A DNA stretch of 64,000 nucleotides from Calidifontibacter indicus (GTDB lineage Bacteria > Actinomycetota > Actinomycetes > Actinomycetales > Dermatophilaceae), in contig NZ_QTUA01000001.1 in NCBI RefSeq assembly GCF_003386865.1, positions 2,232,001 through 2,296,000 of the forward strand. Direction: 5' to 3'. Under the pieces are notes generated by a model that worked only from the letters and a program-made list of their open reading frames with translations, did not search any database and was not told the DNA's origin. The position numbers and the translations under genes were made by a program. Positions 54,445 through 63,071 of this stretch are shown piece by piece; the first letter of the stretch is position 1; each line of letters starts with the position of its first letter.

Positions 54445-55953
54445 ATGACCGTGCGCCGTGTGATGGGAATCGAGACCGAGTACGGGATCTCACAGCCCGG
54501 CGACCCGAGCGCCAACCCGATGGTGCTCTCGGGTCGAGTCGTCACTGCCTATGCCCGCGAACTCGGCCTGCGCGCCGCTCAGACCGGGTGGGACTACGCC
54601 GACGAAGCGCCGCTGCAGGACGCCCGCGGCTGGGCGATGGACCGGGAGTTCGCCGACCCCAGCCAGTTGACCGACGCCGAAGACCCGACGATGGCGAACG
54701 TCGTGCTGGGCAACGGCGCCCGGCTGTACGTCGACCACGCCCACCCGGAGTACAGCTCACCGGAGGTGACCGGCCCGCTTGCGGCCGTCACCTGGGACCG
54801 CGCCGGTGAGCTCGTGATGCGGGAGGCGGCCCGCCTGCTCAACCAGCCCGGCATGCCGCCGCTGAACCTCTACAAGAACAACACCGACGGCAAGGGCGCC
54901 TCCTACGGCACCCACGAGAACTACCTCATGCGCCGGCTGACCCCGTTCGCCGACATCGTGAAGGGACTCATCCCGTTCTTCGTGTCCCGCCAGGTGATCT
55001 GCGGCTCGGGCAAGGTCGGCATCGGCACCGAGTCGCAGCGTCCGGGCTTCCAGTTGTCGCAGCGCGCCGACTTCTTCGAGACGGAGGTCGGGCTCGAGAC
55101 CACCTTGAAGCGGCCGATCATCAACACCCGCGACGAACCCCACGCGGTGACCGAGAAGTACCGCCGGCTGCACGTCATCATCGGCGACGCCAACCACTGC
55201 GACGTCGCGAACTTCCTCAAGCTCGGCACCACCAGCCTGGTGCTCGCGATCATCGAGGCCGGCGCGGTCACCCGCGACCTCAGCCTGCGCGAGCCGGTCG
55301 CGGCGCTGCAACAGATCTCGCACGACCCGAGCCTGCGCACCACCGTCCGGTTGGAGGACGGTCGTGAGCTCACCGCCGTGCAGATCCAGCGCGAGTACCT
55401 CGCGATGGTCACCGATTGGCTCGAGGCCACCTACGGCTCGGACGTCGATTCCGAGACCGCCGAGGTGGTGCGCCGGTGGGGGCAGACCCTCGACACCCTC
55501 GCCACCGACCCGATGAACGCCGCGGCCGACCTCGACTGGGTTGCCAAACTGCAACTGCTGCAAGGGTTTCGCAACCGCGGCATCGAGTGGGCCGATCCCA
55601 AGCTGCGCGCGATCGACATCCAGTGGAGCGACGTGCGGGCCGACAAGGGCATCTTCCACAAGCTCGCCGCGGGTGGCCGTTTCACCGAACTCGTCTCGGC
55701 GGAGGCCGTCGCCGCGGCCGTGCACAACCCGCCGGAAGACACCCGCGCCTACTTCCGGGGCCGCGCCGTGACGCAGTTCCCCGATCAGATCGCCGCCGCG
55801 TCGTGGGACTCGGTGATCTTCGACGTGCCGCAACGTCGCACCATGCAGCGGGTGCCGATGCTCGAGCCGTTGCGCGGCACCCGGGAGCACGTCGGCGAGC
55901 TGTTCGACCGCGCCGCCAGCGCCGACGAACTGCTCAACGAACTGCTGCGCTGA
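54445..55953 (+). CDS. dop: Deamidase of Pup / depupylase
   Basis: Converts the C-terminal Gln of Pup to Glu so that it can be ligated, and removes Pup from substrates. The 502-aa protein has a glutamine-synthetase-like fold with ATP-site RVMGIETEYGISQPGDPSAN at the N-terminus, YVDHAHPEYSSPEV, NNTDGKGASYGTHENYLMRR, and RYLHVIIGD-like RRLHVIIGDANHCDVANFLK. Length fits Dop (about 500 aa) rather than PafA (about 450). TAGGGT at 54432-54437 lies 7 nt before the ATG. The Pup in this window ends in Gln, so Dop is required. Confidence 0.94.
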   Translation: MTVRRVMGIETEYGISQPGDPSANPMVLSGRVVTAYARELGLRAAQTGWDYADEAPLQDARGWAMDREFADPSQLTDAEDPTMANVVLGNGARLYVDHAHPEYSSPEVTGPLAAVTWDRAGELVMREAARLLNQPGMPPLNLYKNNTDGKGASYGTHENYLMRRLTPFADIVKGLIPFFVSRQVICGSGKVGIGTESQRPGFQLSQRADFFETEVGLETTLKRPIINTRDEPHAVTEKYRRLHVIIGDANHCDVANFLKLGTTSLVLAIIEAGAVTRDLSLREPVAALQQISHDPSLRTTVRLEDGRELTAVQIQREYLAMVTDWLEATYGSDVDSETAEVVRRWGQTLDTLATDPMNAAADLDWVAKLQLLQGFRNRGIEWADPKLRAIDIQWSDVRADKGIFHKLAAGGRFTELVSAEAVAAAVHNPPEDTRAYFRGRAVTQFPDQIAAASWDSVIFDVPQRRTMQRVPMLEPLRGTREHVGELFDRAASADELLNELLR

Positions 55954-55965
55954 GCCGGCCCCGAC

Positions 55966-57237
55966 TCAGTCGGTTGCCGGTGCGGGGGACAGGTTGCACG
56001 CGTTCGAGTCGCCCTTGATCAACTGCGACTCACGCTCGAACGACTTCGGGTTCGACGTCGGGGTCACCAATTTCAGGATGTATCCGCCGGTGCGGTCGAC
56101 CCGCGTCACCTGATACTCGGCGGACGGCTGCGTCCACTTGCCGTCGGCGCCCCGCTTGAAAGTCGCCTTGACGATGATGCCGTCCTGGGTTTCGTCCGGG
56201 AAACCCCAGTTGGTGCCCTGGTCGGAGATCTGGTTGCCCAGACCGTAGAAGACGTTGCGGTCGTTGATGCGGTCGCACTTCTGCACGACGTGGGCGTGGT
56301 TGCCGATGATCGTGTCGACCTCACCGGAGGCGAGCACCTTCGTGGCGGTGTCGACCATCTGCGGCGTCGGGGTGAAGGTGAACTGGATACCCCAGTGCAT
56401 CGAGACCAGCACGATCTGGGCACCGTTGGCGCGTTCCTGCTTGGCGTCGGCGATGATGCCCGCGGCGTCCTTCAGCTTCCACATCGAGTCCTTGAACCAC
56501 GGCACGTTCGCCGGCACGGAGGTGTCGGTGCCGCCGGCGAAGTTGTCGAGCGTGTAGCTGTAGGACAACTGCGCGATCTTCACGCCCTTGACCTCGTACG
56601 TCGCCACCTTGGGCGTCTGCGCGTCGGGCCCGGGGCCCGACACCTTGAGCCCGGCATCGGCCATCACCTGGCGGGTCTGACCGATGCCCGGCAGACCGGC
56701 GTCGAAGGTGTGGTTGTTGGCCGTGCTGCACCCGTCGTAGCCCATCCAGGCCAGCGCCGTGGCGAACTCGCGTGGCCCGTGATGGCGGATGCCGACGGTG
56801 AGGTTGGTGTTGTCCGGCGACAGCGCCCCCTCCATGTTGCAGATCGACAGGTCGGCCGAGGAGGTGTAGGGCTTGGCCGCGGCGAGCAACGGCTTGAAGT
56901 CGTAGGTGTTCCTCGTGCCGGGCACCCGTGCCGCCCGGTTCGGCGCGGATTGCGGAATGTCGTCGCCGCTGAACAGGATCGTCAGGCTGTCGGCGCCGCC
57001 CTGCGTCGTGCCGTTCGCGCTGCCGGTGCCCGACCCGGACGAGGGCGCACCCGTGGTACCCGAAGCAGTGCCCGAAGCAGTGCCGGACGCGGTCTTCGCC
57101 GCGGGATCCGAACTCGAGCCCGAGCAGCCCGCCACCGTCACCGAACCCGCGAGCACGGCGGCCAGGAGCGCGACGGTCGCCCTTTGCCGCCGCTTGCCCG
57201 ACGCGGGCGTCTTTGCTGTCGTCGTTCGTGCGTTCAT
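55966..57237 (-). CDS. CapA family lipoprotein (poly-gamma-glutamate capsule-type metallophosphatase fold)
   Basis: A 423-aa secreted lipoprotein. The signal peptide RATVALLAAVLAGSVTVAGC ends in a lipobox with Cys40, followed by a Ser/Gly/Thr linker with TASG triplicate repeats. The PGA_cap/CapA domain (from about residue 90) has LTILFSGDDIPQ, LSICNMEGALSPDN, CSTANNHTFDAGLPG, VLVSMHWGIQF-like LVSMHWGIQFTFTP and TIIGNHAHVVQ, which supply the metal ligands. It may act on a cell-wall polymer or peptide. It lies between dop and pup on the opposite strand, so the Pup genes are not one transcript. The ATG at 57237 gives the signal peptide. Confidence 0.88.
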   Translation of the reverse strand: MNARTTTAKTPASGKRRQRATVALLAAVLAGSVTVAGCSGSSSDPAAKTASGTASGTASGTTGAPSSGSGTGSANGTTQGGADSLTILFSGDDIPQSAPNRAARVPGTRNTYDFKPLLAAAKPYTSSADLSICNMEGALSPDNTNLTVGIRHHGPREFATALAWMGYDGCSTANNHTFDAGLPGIGQTRQVMADAGLKVSGPGPDAQTPKVATYEVKGVKIAQLSYSYTLDNFAGGTDTSVPANVPWFKDSMWKLKDAAGIIADAKQERANGAQIVLVSMHWGIQFTFTPTPQMVDTATKVLASGEVDTIIGNHAHVVQKCDRINDRNVFYGLGNQISDQGTNWGFPDETQDGIIVKATFKRGADGKWTQPSAEYQVTRVDRTGGYILKLVTPTSNPKSFERESQLIKGDSNACNLSPAPATD

Positions 57238-57327
57238 CTGCAGTCCCCGTCCACCCCTTGAGCGCTTGCGCCGACAGTACCTGCGGACTGCCGCCGGATG
57301 GCCGCGCCGCGCGGTTAGGGTGAAGGT

Positions 57328-57516
57328 ATGGCTCAGGAACGCATCACCCCGCAGCGTCGAGACGGAGACCCGGCCGACGAGACCCCGCCGCCCGCACCGG
57401 CCGCGCCCCAGGTGCAGACCGGCGACATCGACAGCGTCCTCGATGAGATCGACGGCGTGCTCGAGGCGAACTCCGAGGAGTTCGTGCGCGGATTCGTGCA
57501 GAAGGGCGGCCAGTGA
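57328..57516 (+). CDS. pup: Prokaryotic ubiquitin-like protein Pup
   Basis: A 62-aa disordered modifier protein attached to lysines of proteins destined for the proteasome. The helical ATPase-binding segment is [20 protein letters not shown] (residues 33-52) and the C-terminus is [10 protein letters not shown], ending GGQ so that Dop must deamidate it before ligation. TAGGGT at 57316-57321 lies 6 nt before the ATG. Its stop overlaps the prcB start (GTGA). Confidence 0.95.
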   Translation: MAQERITPQRRDGDPADETPPPAPAAPQVQTGDIDSVLDEIDGVLEANSEEFVRGFVQKGGQ

Positions 57517-58340
57517 CCGCCGACCCGGCCGGTCGGCTGCCTGCTGCCTACTTCGCACCCGGTTCGTCCTCGTTCACCGAGTTCCTCCAGGCCTACGCGC
57601 CCGACGTCGCCCGGGCGCAGCTCGACGCGGCGTCCGCCTCGGGGGGAGCGGCTGCGTCCGCCCCGCACGGCACGACGATCGTCGCGGTCTCCTACGACGG
57701 CGGCGTGCTCGTGGCGGGTGACCGGCGCGCCACCATGGGCAACCTCATCGCCAGCCACACGATGCGCAAGGTCTTCATCACCGACGACTACTCCTGCGTC
57801 GGCATCGCCGGCACCGCGGGTGTCGCGATCGAGATGGTGCGGTTGTTCCAGGTCGAACTCGAGCACTACGAGAAGATCGAGGGCACGCAGTTGTCCTTGA
57901 AGGGCAAGGCCAACCGCCTCGCGTCGATGATCCGAGGCAACCTGTCGATGGCATTCCAGGGCCTCACGGTCGTGCCGATGTTCGCCGGCTTCGATCTCGA
58001 CACCGGCGCTGGTCGCATCTTCAGCTACGACGTCACCGGCGGGTGCTACGAGGAGCAGCAGTACCACTCGGTCGGCTCCGGATCGTTGTTCGCCCGCGGT
58101 GCGCTGAAGAAGTTGTACCGCGACGGCATGGACGCCGACGCCGCGGTGCGGGTGATCGTCGAGGCGCTGTACGACGCCGCCGACGACGACTCGGCCACCG
58201 GTGGCCCCGACCCCGGACGCCGCATCTGGCCGACCGTCGCCGTGCTCGACGCCGAGGGCGGCAGGTTCGTGGCCGACGACGACATCGAACAGGTGGTGGC
58301 CTCGGTCATCGAGTCCCGCCGGAGGGGTGGTGCGCGATGA
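57513..58340 (+). CDS. prcB: 20S proteasome beta subunit
   Basis: Proteolytic subunit of the core particle. The 275-aa precursor has a propeptide of 53 residues (containing [17 protein letters not shown]) cleaved at HG/TTIVAV to free the catalytic Thr54. Next come [17 protein letters not shown] (Asp and Arg of the active site), [19 protein letters not shown] and [15 protein letters not shown]. The GTG at 57513 overlaps pup by 4 nt; the stop overlaps prcA by 4 nt. Confidence 0.96.
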   Translation: MTADPAGRLPAAYFAPGSSSFTEFLQAYAPDVARAQLDAASASGGAAASAPHGTTIVAVSYDGGVLVAGDRRATMGNLIASHTMRKVFITDDYSCVGIAGTAGVAIEMVRLFQVELEHYEKIEGTQLSLKGKANRLASMIRGNLSMAFQGLTVVPMFAGFDLDTGAGRIFSYDVTGGCYEEQQYHSVGSGSLFARGALKKLYRDGMDADAAVRVIVEALYDAADDDSATGGPDPGRRIWPTVAVLDAEGGRFVADDDIEQVVASVIESRRRGGAR

Positions 58341-59107
58341 GCATGCCGTTCTACGTCTCGCCCGAACAGTTGATGAAGGACCGCGCCGACTTCGCCCGCA
58401 AGGGCATCGCCCGCGGACGCGCGGTGGTGGCGCTGGTCTACGACGGCGGCATCGCGTTCGTCGCCGAGAACCCGAGCCGGGCGCTGCACAAGATCTCCGA
58501 GATCTACGACCGCATCGCGTTCGCGGCGGTCGGCAAGTACAACGAGTTCGAGAACCTCAGGGTCGCCGGCGTCCGTTACGCCGACCTGCGCGGCTACTCC
58601 TACGACCGCAGCGATGTCACCGCCCGCGGTCTGGCGAACGCTTACGCCCAGACGCTCGGCACGGTGTTCACCCAGGAGTCGAAGCCGTACGAGGTGGAGA
58701 TCGTCGTCGCGCAGTTGGGGGAGTCGGCGTCCGACGACCAGATCTACCGCTTGATGTACGACGGCTCCGTCGCCGACGAACGGGCCTACGTCGCGATGGG
58801 CGGCGGGGCCGACCGCATCACGGCCGGCTTGCAGGAGCGCTGGCGTGACGACCTCGATCTCGGTGCCGCGTTGCGCCTGGCAGTCGAACTGCTCGGTGCC
58901 GACGGCGACGGGGGCTCCCGCGAGCTGTCGGCCGACCAGTTGGAGGTGGCGGTGCTCGATCGTGCCCGAGAACGTCGCACCTTCCGCCGATTGGCCGTGC
59001 CCGTGCTGGAGGGGCTGCTCCGCGAAGGTACTTCGGCAGACAATGTTCCGTCGTCGAACTCTCCTGAGCCGCAACAGGATCCGATCACCGAGGACCCGCA
59101 GCCCTAG
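58337..59107 (+). CDS. prcA: 20S proteasome alpha subunit
   Basis: Forms the outer rings and gate of the core particle. The 256-aa protein begins with the gating N-terminus [20 protein letters not shown], then [40 protein letters not shown] and [20 protein letters not shown]. The acidic tail [11 protein letters not shown] is divergent, as usual. ATGA joins it to prcB. PafA, the Pup ligase, often follows here but is not encoded; an ABC exporter follows instead. Confidence 0.95.
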   Translation: MSMPFYVSPEQLMKDRADFARKGIARGRAVVALVYDGGIAFVAENPSRALHKISEIYDRIAFAAVGKYNEFENLRVAGVRYADLRGYSYDRSDVTARGLANAYAQTLGTVFTQESKPYEVEIVVAQLGESASDDQIYRLMYDGSVADERAYVAMGGGADRITAGLQERWRDDLDLGAALRLAVELLGADGDGGSRELSADQLEVAVLDRARERRTFRRLAVPVLEGLLREGTSADNVPSSNSPEPQQDPITEDPQP

Positions 59108-59265
59108 TTTTTCGCTCGCCCTTTGTCGGTGTCGGCTGGCATACTCGTGGAGCGGCATGATTCAGTGCCGAACTTTTTCCTGAGGGGCGCTTGAGGTCTT
59201 GTCCGCCGACGCACACCGGTCCAACACACTCGCGGCACCCGGCGAGCTGATCAGCCAACCCAGCA

Positions 59266-61143
59266 TTGCGCCGGCGGGGGGGGAAGGGTCTGCGGGCCAA
59301 CTCCCTGTGGCGGCTGGTGCCCTACCTGCGGCCCTACCGCACCCGGTTGATCGTGATGTTCGTCGTCGCGCTCGCCTCCATCGGCAGCACGATCGCCATC
59401 CCGCTGATGACCAAGGCGGTCATCGACGGTCCGGTGCGACACAAGGACGAACACGGCCTGTGGGTGCTGGGGGCCAGCGCGATCCTGCTCGGCATCGCCG
59501 AGGCTGCGCTGTGGATGCTGCGCCGCTGGCTCGTGAAGCTCGCGAGCACGGGTGTCGAGACCGACATCCGCAAGCAGATGCACGCCCGACTGCAGGTGCT
59601 GCCAATGAGTTTTCACGGCAGTTGGCAGTCGGGGCAGTTGCTCTCCCGCATCATGAACGACCTCGGCATGATGCGCCGGTTCATCGGATTCGGCGCCGTG
59701 ATGCTCATCCTCAACCTCATCCAGGTCGTGGTCGTCACGATCATGCTGCTGGCGATGTACTGGCCGCTCGGCATCGTCGTGCTCATCTCCATCGGCCCTG
59801 TCGTGGCCGCCAACCTGCACTACGAGCGGCAGTTCACCAAGGCGTCCCGGGCCGCCCAGGACCAGACCGGAAACGTCGCCACCCAGGTGGAAGAGGCCGC
59901 GCTGGGCATCCGCGTCATCAAGTCGTTCGGCCGCGAGGACTACTCCTTCGAGCGGTTCGACGAACAGGCCCGCACCCTGCGTGACATCCAGTTGCGCAAG
60001 GTGAAGATCATGTCGCGCTTCTGGACGCTGCTCGAGGTGATCCCGACCGCCACCTTGGTGATCGTGCTCGCTCTCGGCGCCCACGCGGTCGGTGATGGCT
60101 CGATCACCCTCGGCACGCTCGTCGCGTTCATCACCTTCATGCTCAACCTCGTCTGGCCGATCGCCAGCCTCGGCTTCCTGTTGTCGATGCTGCAGGAGAC
60201 GGTCACGGCCGCCGACCGCGTCGGCGAGATCTTCGATGCACCGCGTGAGATCGTCAGCGGGCAACGCGACGTCCCGATCACCAGCGGACGGCTCGAGTTC
60301 CGCGACGCCGGGTTCCGCTTCCCCGACTCCGAGGAGTGGGCGCTTCGCCATCTCGACCTCGTCGTCGAACCGGGGGAGACCGTCGCGCTCGTCGGGGCCA
60401 CCGGCTCCGGCAAGTCCGTGCTCACCGGGCTCGTCTCCCGGCTGCAGGACGTCAGCGAGGGAGCTGTGCTCATCGACGACGTCGACGTGCGTGAACTCCC
60501 GCTGCCGGTGGTGCGCAAGGTCGTCGCCACCGCCTTCGAAGACCCCACCTTGTTCTCGATGTCCGTGCGCGAGAACCTCACGCTCGGTCACCCCGACGCC
60601 ACCGACGCCGAGATCGACCGCGCGATCGACGTCGCTCAGGCCGGCTTCGTCCGCGACCTGCCGTTCGGCCTGGAGACTCGCATCGGTGAGCAGGGCATGA
60701 GCCTTTCCGGTGGGCAGCGGCAGCGCCTGTCCCTGGCTCGAGCGGTGCTCGCCGAACCGCGGATCCTGGTGCTCGACGACACCTTGTCGGCCCTGGACGT
60801 GCACACCGAAGCACTGGTCGAACAGGCGTTGCGCAGCGTGCTCGCCGAGGCGACCGGCATCGTCGTGGCCCACCGCGCCTCGACCGTGCTGCTGGCCGAC
60901 AAGGTGGCGCTGCTCGAGCGCGGAACGATCAGTCACGTCGGTTCGCACACCGAACTGCTGGCCACCGTGCCGGAATACCGCTACCTGCTCGCCGCCGACG
61001 ACGAGATCGACGACGCCGAGCACGACGAGACCTGGCTCAGCGACGACGAACGCGATGCGCTCGACGAAGGGGTGCTGGTCGGGATGCCGACCGAGCGCTC
61101 CGCCGATCGACGCCGCGAGGACAACTGCGAGGGCAGCCGATGA
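59266..61143 (+). CDS. ABC exporter half-transporter 1 (degenerate catalytic site); N-terminus frameshifted
   Basis: A type IV ABC exporter (six membrane helices, then ATPase). Walker A is VGATGSGKSVLTGL, signature MSLSGGQRQRLSLARAV and Walker B ILVLDDTLSALD, with Asp in place of the catalytic Glu. The partner encoded downstream has a normal Glu, so the pair forms a heterodimer with one degenerate site, as in TM287/288-type exporters. As given, only a TTG at 59266 opens this frame. A more natural N-terminus, from TTG 59199 (MSADAHRSNTLAAPGELISQ, then PSIAPAG), lies in another frame that meets this one at a run of eight G; seven G would fuse them as SIAPAGGKGLRANSLW. The stop overlaps the partner's start by 4 nt. 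Confidence 0.88.
   Translation: MRRRGGKGLRANSLWRLVPYLRPYRTRLIVMFVVALASIGSTIAIPLMTKAVIDGPVRHKDEHGLWVLGASAILLGIAEAALWMLRRWLVKLASTGVETDIRKQMHARLQVLPMSFHGSWQSGQLLSRIMNDLGMMRRFIGFGAVMLILNLIQVVVVTIMLLAMYWPLGIVVLISIGPVVAANLHYERQFTKASRAAQDQTGNVATQVEEAALGIRVIKSFGREDYSFERFDEQARTLRDIQLRKVKIMSRFWTLLEVIPTATLVIVLALGAHAVGDGSITLGTLVAFITFMLNLVWPIASLGFLLSMLQETVTAADRVGEIFDAPREIVSGQRDVPITSGRLEFRDAGFRFPDSEEWALRHLDLVVEPGETVALVGATGSGKSVLTGLVSRLQDVSEGAVLIDDVDVRELPLPVVRKVVATAFEDPTLFSMSVRENLTLGHPDATDAEIDRAIDVAQAGFVRDLPFGLETRIGEQGMSLSGGQRQRLSLARAVLAEPRILVLDDTLSALDVHTEALVEQALRSVLAEATGIVVAHRASTVLLADKVALLERGTISHVGSHTELLATVPEYRYLLAADDEIDDAEHDETWLSDDERDALDEGVLVGMPTERSADRRREDNCEGSR
59276..59283 (+). repeat. Homopolymer of eight G at an apparent frameshift
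   Basis: Eight consecutive G separate the frame of the probable true N-terminus (from 59199) from the frame of the transporter body. Such a tract is prone to slippage in the cell and to miscounting in sequencing. Confidence 0.75.
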
Positions 61144-63017
61144 CGACCACTTCCACCACCTCGACGTCCGCGGCGACGTCGGACACCGCCCAGGGCGCCA
61201 CCGAGACCACCGATGCATGGCGCGGCCGGATGGCCGACCAGCCGCAGGCCGATGTCGAGAAGCACGCGGCTCCCGGGCAGGCCAAGGCGCTGCTGTGGGA
61301 CCTGCTGCGGCCCTACCGCAAGACGGTCTTCTTGCTCGCGATCGCGGTGGTGCTGGAGAACGCCGCGCGACTGTCGGTGCCGCGCCTTGTGCAGGTGGGC
61401 GTCGACGACGGTGTGCCCCCGCTGCAGCGCTCCGGCGACTCCAGCGTGCTCACCCGGGTGGTCGTCGTGCTGCTGATCGCGCTGGTGGTGCAGGCCGGCA
61501 TGCGCATGGTGTTCCTACTGCAGTCGGGCCGCATCGGCCAGAACGTGCTGCTCGAACTGCGCCGACGCATCTTCTGCCACTTCGGCCGGCTCGACGTCAC
61601 CTTCCACGACAAGTACACCTCCGGCCGCGTCGTCAGTCGTTCCACCAGCGACGTCGAGGCGATCCAGGAGATGCTCGAGAACGGCTTCGACGGCCTCATC
61701 ACCGCCGTCCTCACCCTGATCGGCACGTCGATCCTGCTGATCACCCTCGATGTGCGCCTCGGCCTGGTCTGCCTGGTCAGCTTCCCGTTTCTCGTGCTGT
61801 TGTCGCTGTGGTTCCGCCGTGAGTCGGCGGCCGCCTACCGCACCGTCCGCGAGATCTCCGCGCTGCTCATCGTGCAGTTCGTCGAGACGATGACCGGGGT
61901 GAAGGCGGTGCAGGCCTACCGCCGCGAGCCGCGCAACCAGGAGATCTTCGACGGCCTGGCCGACCGCTACCGCGACATCAACATCCACACCATGCGACTG
62001 GTCGCGATCTTCATGCCAGGTGTCAAGCTCATCGGCAACCTCACGACGGGCGTGGTGCTGCTCTACGGCGGTTACCTGGCGATGCACGGCGAGATGACGA
62101 TCGGCGTCCTGACCGCCTTCCTGCTGTACCTGCGGATGTTCTTCGAACCGATGCAGGAGATCACGCAGTTCTACAACACCTTCCAGTCGGCCACGTCGGC
62201 GCTGGAGAAGCTGTCGGTGGTGCTGGCCGAGAAGCCCGCGATCGACGACCCGGCCGAGCCTACGCCGCTGCACGACGTCAAGGGTGAGGTCATCTTCGAC
62301 GACGTGCACTTCGCCTACGTGGCCGATCGGCCGGTGTTGCCCGGTCTCGATCTCTTCGTTCCGGCCGGTCAGACCGTTGCGCTCGTGGGCACCACCGGAG
62401 CCGGCAAGACGACCATCGCCAAGCTGATCGCCCGTTTCCACGACCCCGACAGCGGTCGGGTGTTGCTCGACGGCCACGACCTGCGCGACCTCGCCCAGCC
62501 CGACCTGCGCCGCCACGTGGTGATGGTGACCCAGGAGAACGTCATGTTCTCGGGGTCGGTCGCCGACAACATCCGGTTCGGTCGCCCCGACGCGAGCGAC
62601 GACGAGGTGCGTGCGGCTGCCACTGCGGTGGGTGCCCACACCTTCATCGAGGCGCTCCCGCAGGTTTACGACACCGACGTCGCCAAGCGCGGCGGACGGC
62701 TCTCGGCGGGTCAACGACAGTTGGTCGCCTTCGCCCGCGCGTTCCTCGCCGACCCCGACGTGCTGATCCTGGACGAGGCCACCAGTTCGCTCGACATCCC
62801 GAGCGAGCGGTTGGTGCAGCACGCCCTGCAGACGGTGCTGGCCGGTCGCACCGCGCTGATCATCGCTCACCGCCTGTCGACGGTCGAGATCGCCGACCGC
62901 GTGCTGGTGCTCGAACACGGCCGGGTGCTCGAGGACGGCTCGCCCCAGGAACTCATGCGCCAGACCGGCGGCAAGTACGCCGCGTTGCACCAGGCCTGGG
63001 TCGACTCGCTCGCCTGA
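61140..63017 (+). CDS. ABC exporter half-transporter 2 (canonical catalytic site)
   Basis: A 625-aa half-transporter with a 50-residue Ser/Thr-rich N-terminal extension, six membrane helices (about 65-350) and a C-terminal ATPase. Walker A is LVGTTGAGKTTIAKL, signature GRLSAGQRQLVAFARAF, Walker B VLILDEATSSLD with catalytic Glu, and switch His in LIIAHRLSTVEIA. It starts at an ATG overlapping the first half-transporter's stop. The two would form a heterodimeric multidrug or lipid-type exporter; substrate is unknown. Confidence 0.93.
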   Translation: MTTTSTTSTSAATSDTAQGATETTDAWRGRMADQPQADVEKHAAPGQAKALLWDLLRPYRKTVFLLAIAVVLENAARLSVPRLVQVGVDDGVPPLQRSGDSSVLTRVVVVLLIALVVQAGMRMVFLLQSGRIGQNVLLELRRRIFCHFGRLDVTFHDKYTSGRVVSRSTSDVEAIQEMLENGFDGLITAVLTLIGTSILLITLDVRLGLVCLVSFPFLVLLSLWFRRESAAAYRTVREISALLIVQFVETMTGVKAVQAYRREPRNQEIFDGLADRYRDINIHTMRLVAIFMPGVKLIGNLTTGVVLLYGGYLAMHGEMTIGVLTAFLLYLRMFFEPMQEITQFYNTFQSATSALEKLSVVLAEKPAIDDPAEPTPLHDVKGEVIFDDVHFAYVADRPVLPGLDLFVPAGQTVALVGTTGAGKTTIAKLIARFHDPDSGRVLLDGHDLRDLAQPDLRRHVVMVTQENVMFSGSVADNIRFGRPDASDDEVRAAATAVGAHTFIEALPQVYDTDVAKRGGRLSAGQRQLVAFARAFLADPDVLILDEATSSLDIPSERLVQHALQTVLAGRTALIIAHRLSTVEIADRVLVLEHGRVLEDGSPQELMRQTGGKYAALHQAWVDSLA

Positions 63018-63018
63018 C

Positions 63019-63059
63019 CCACCCGCCAAATCCCTACCCCAACCCCCGTTTGCGGGTGG
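63019..63059. terminator. Possible terminator between convergent genes
   Basis: CCACCCGC (63019-63026) can pair with GCGGGTGG (63052-63059), with a 25-nt loop that includes a smaller hairpin. It lies between the convergent ABC exporter and epimerase genes. The structure is weak compared with others in the window. Confidence 0.35.
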
Positions 63060-63071
63060 TTCGGGTCGGCC

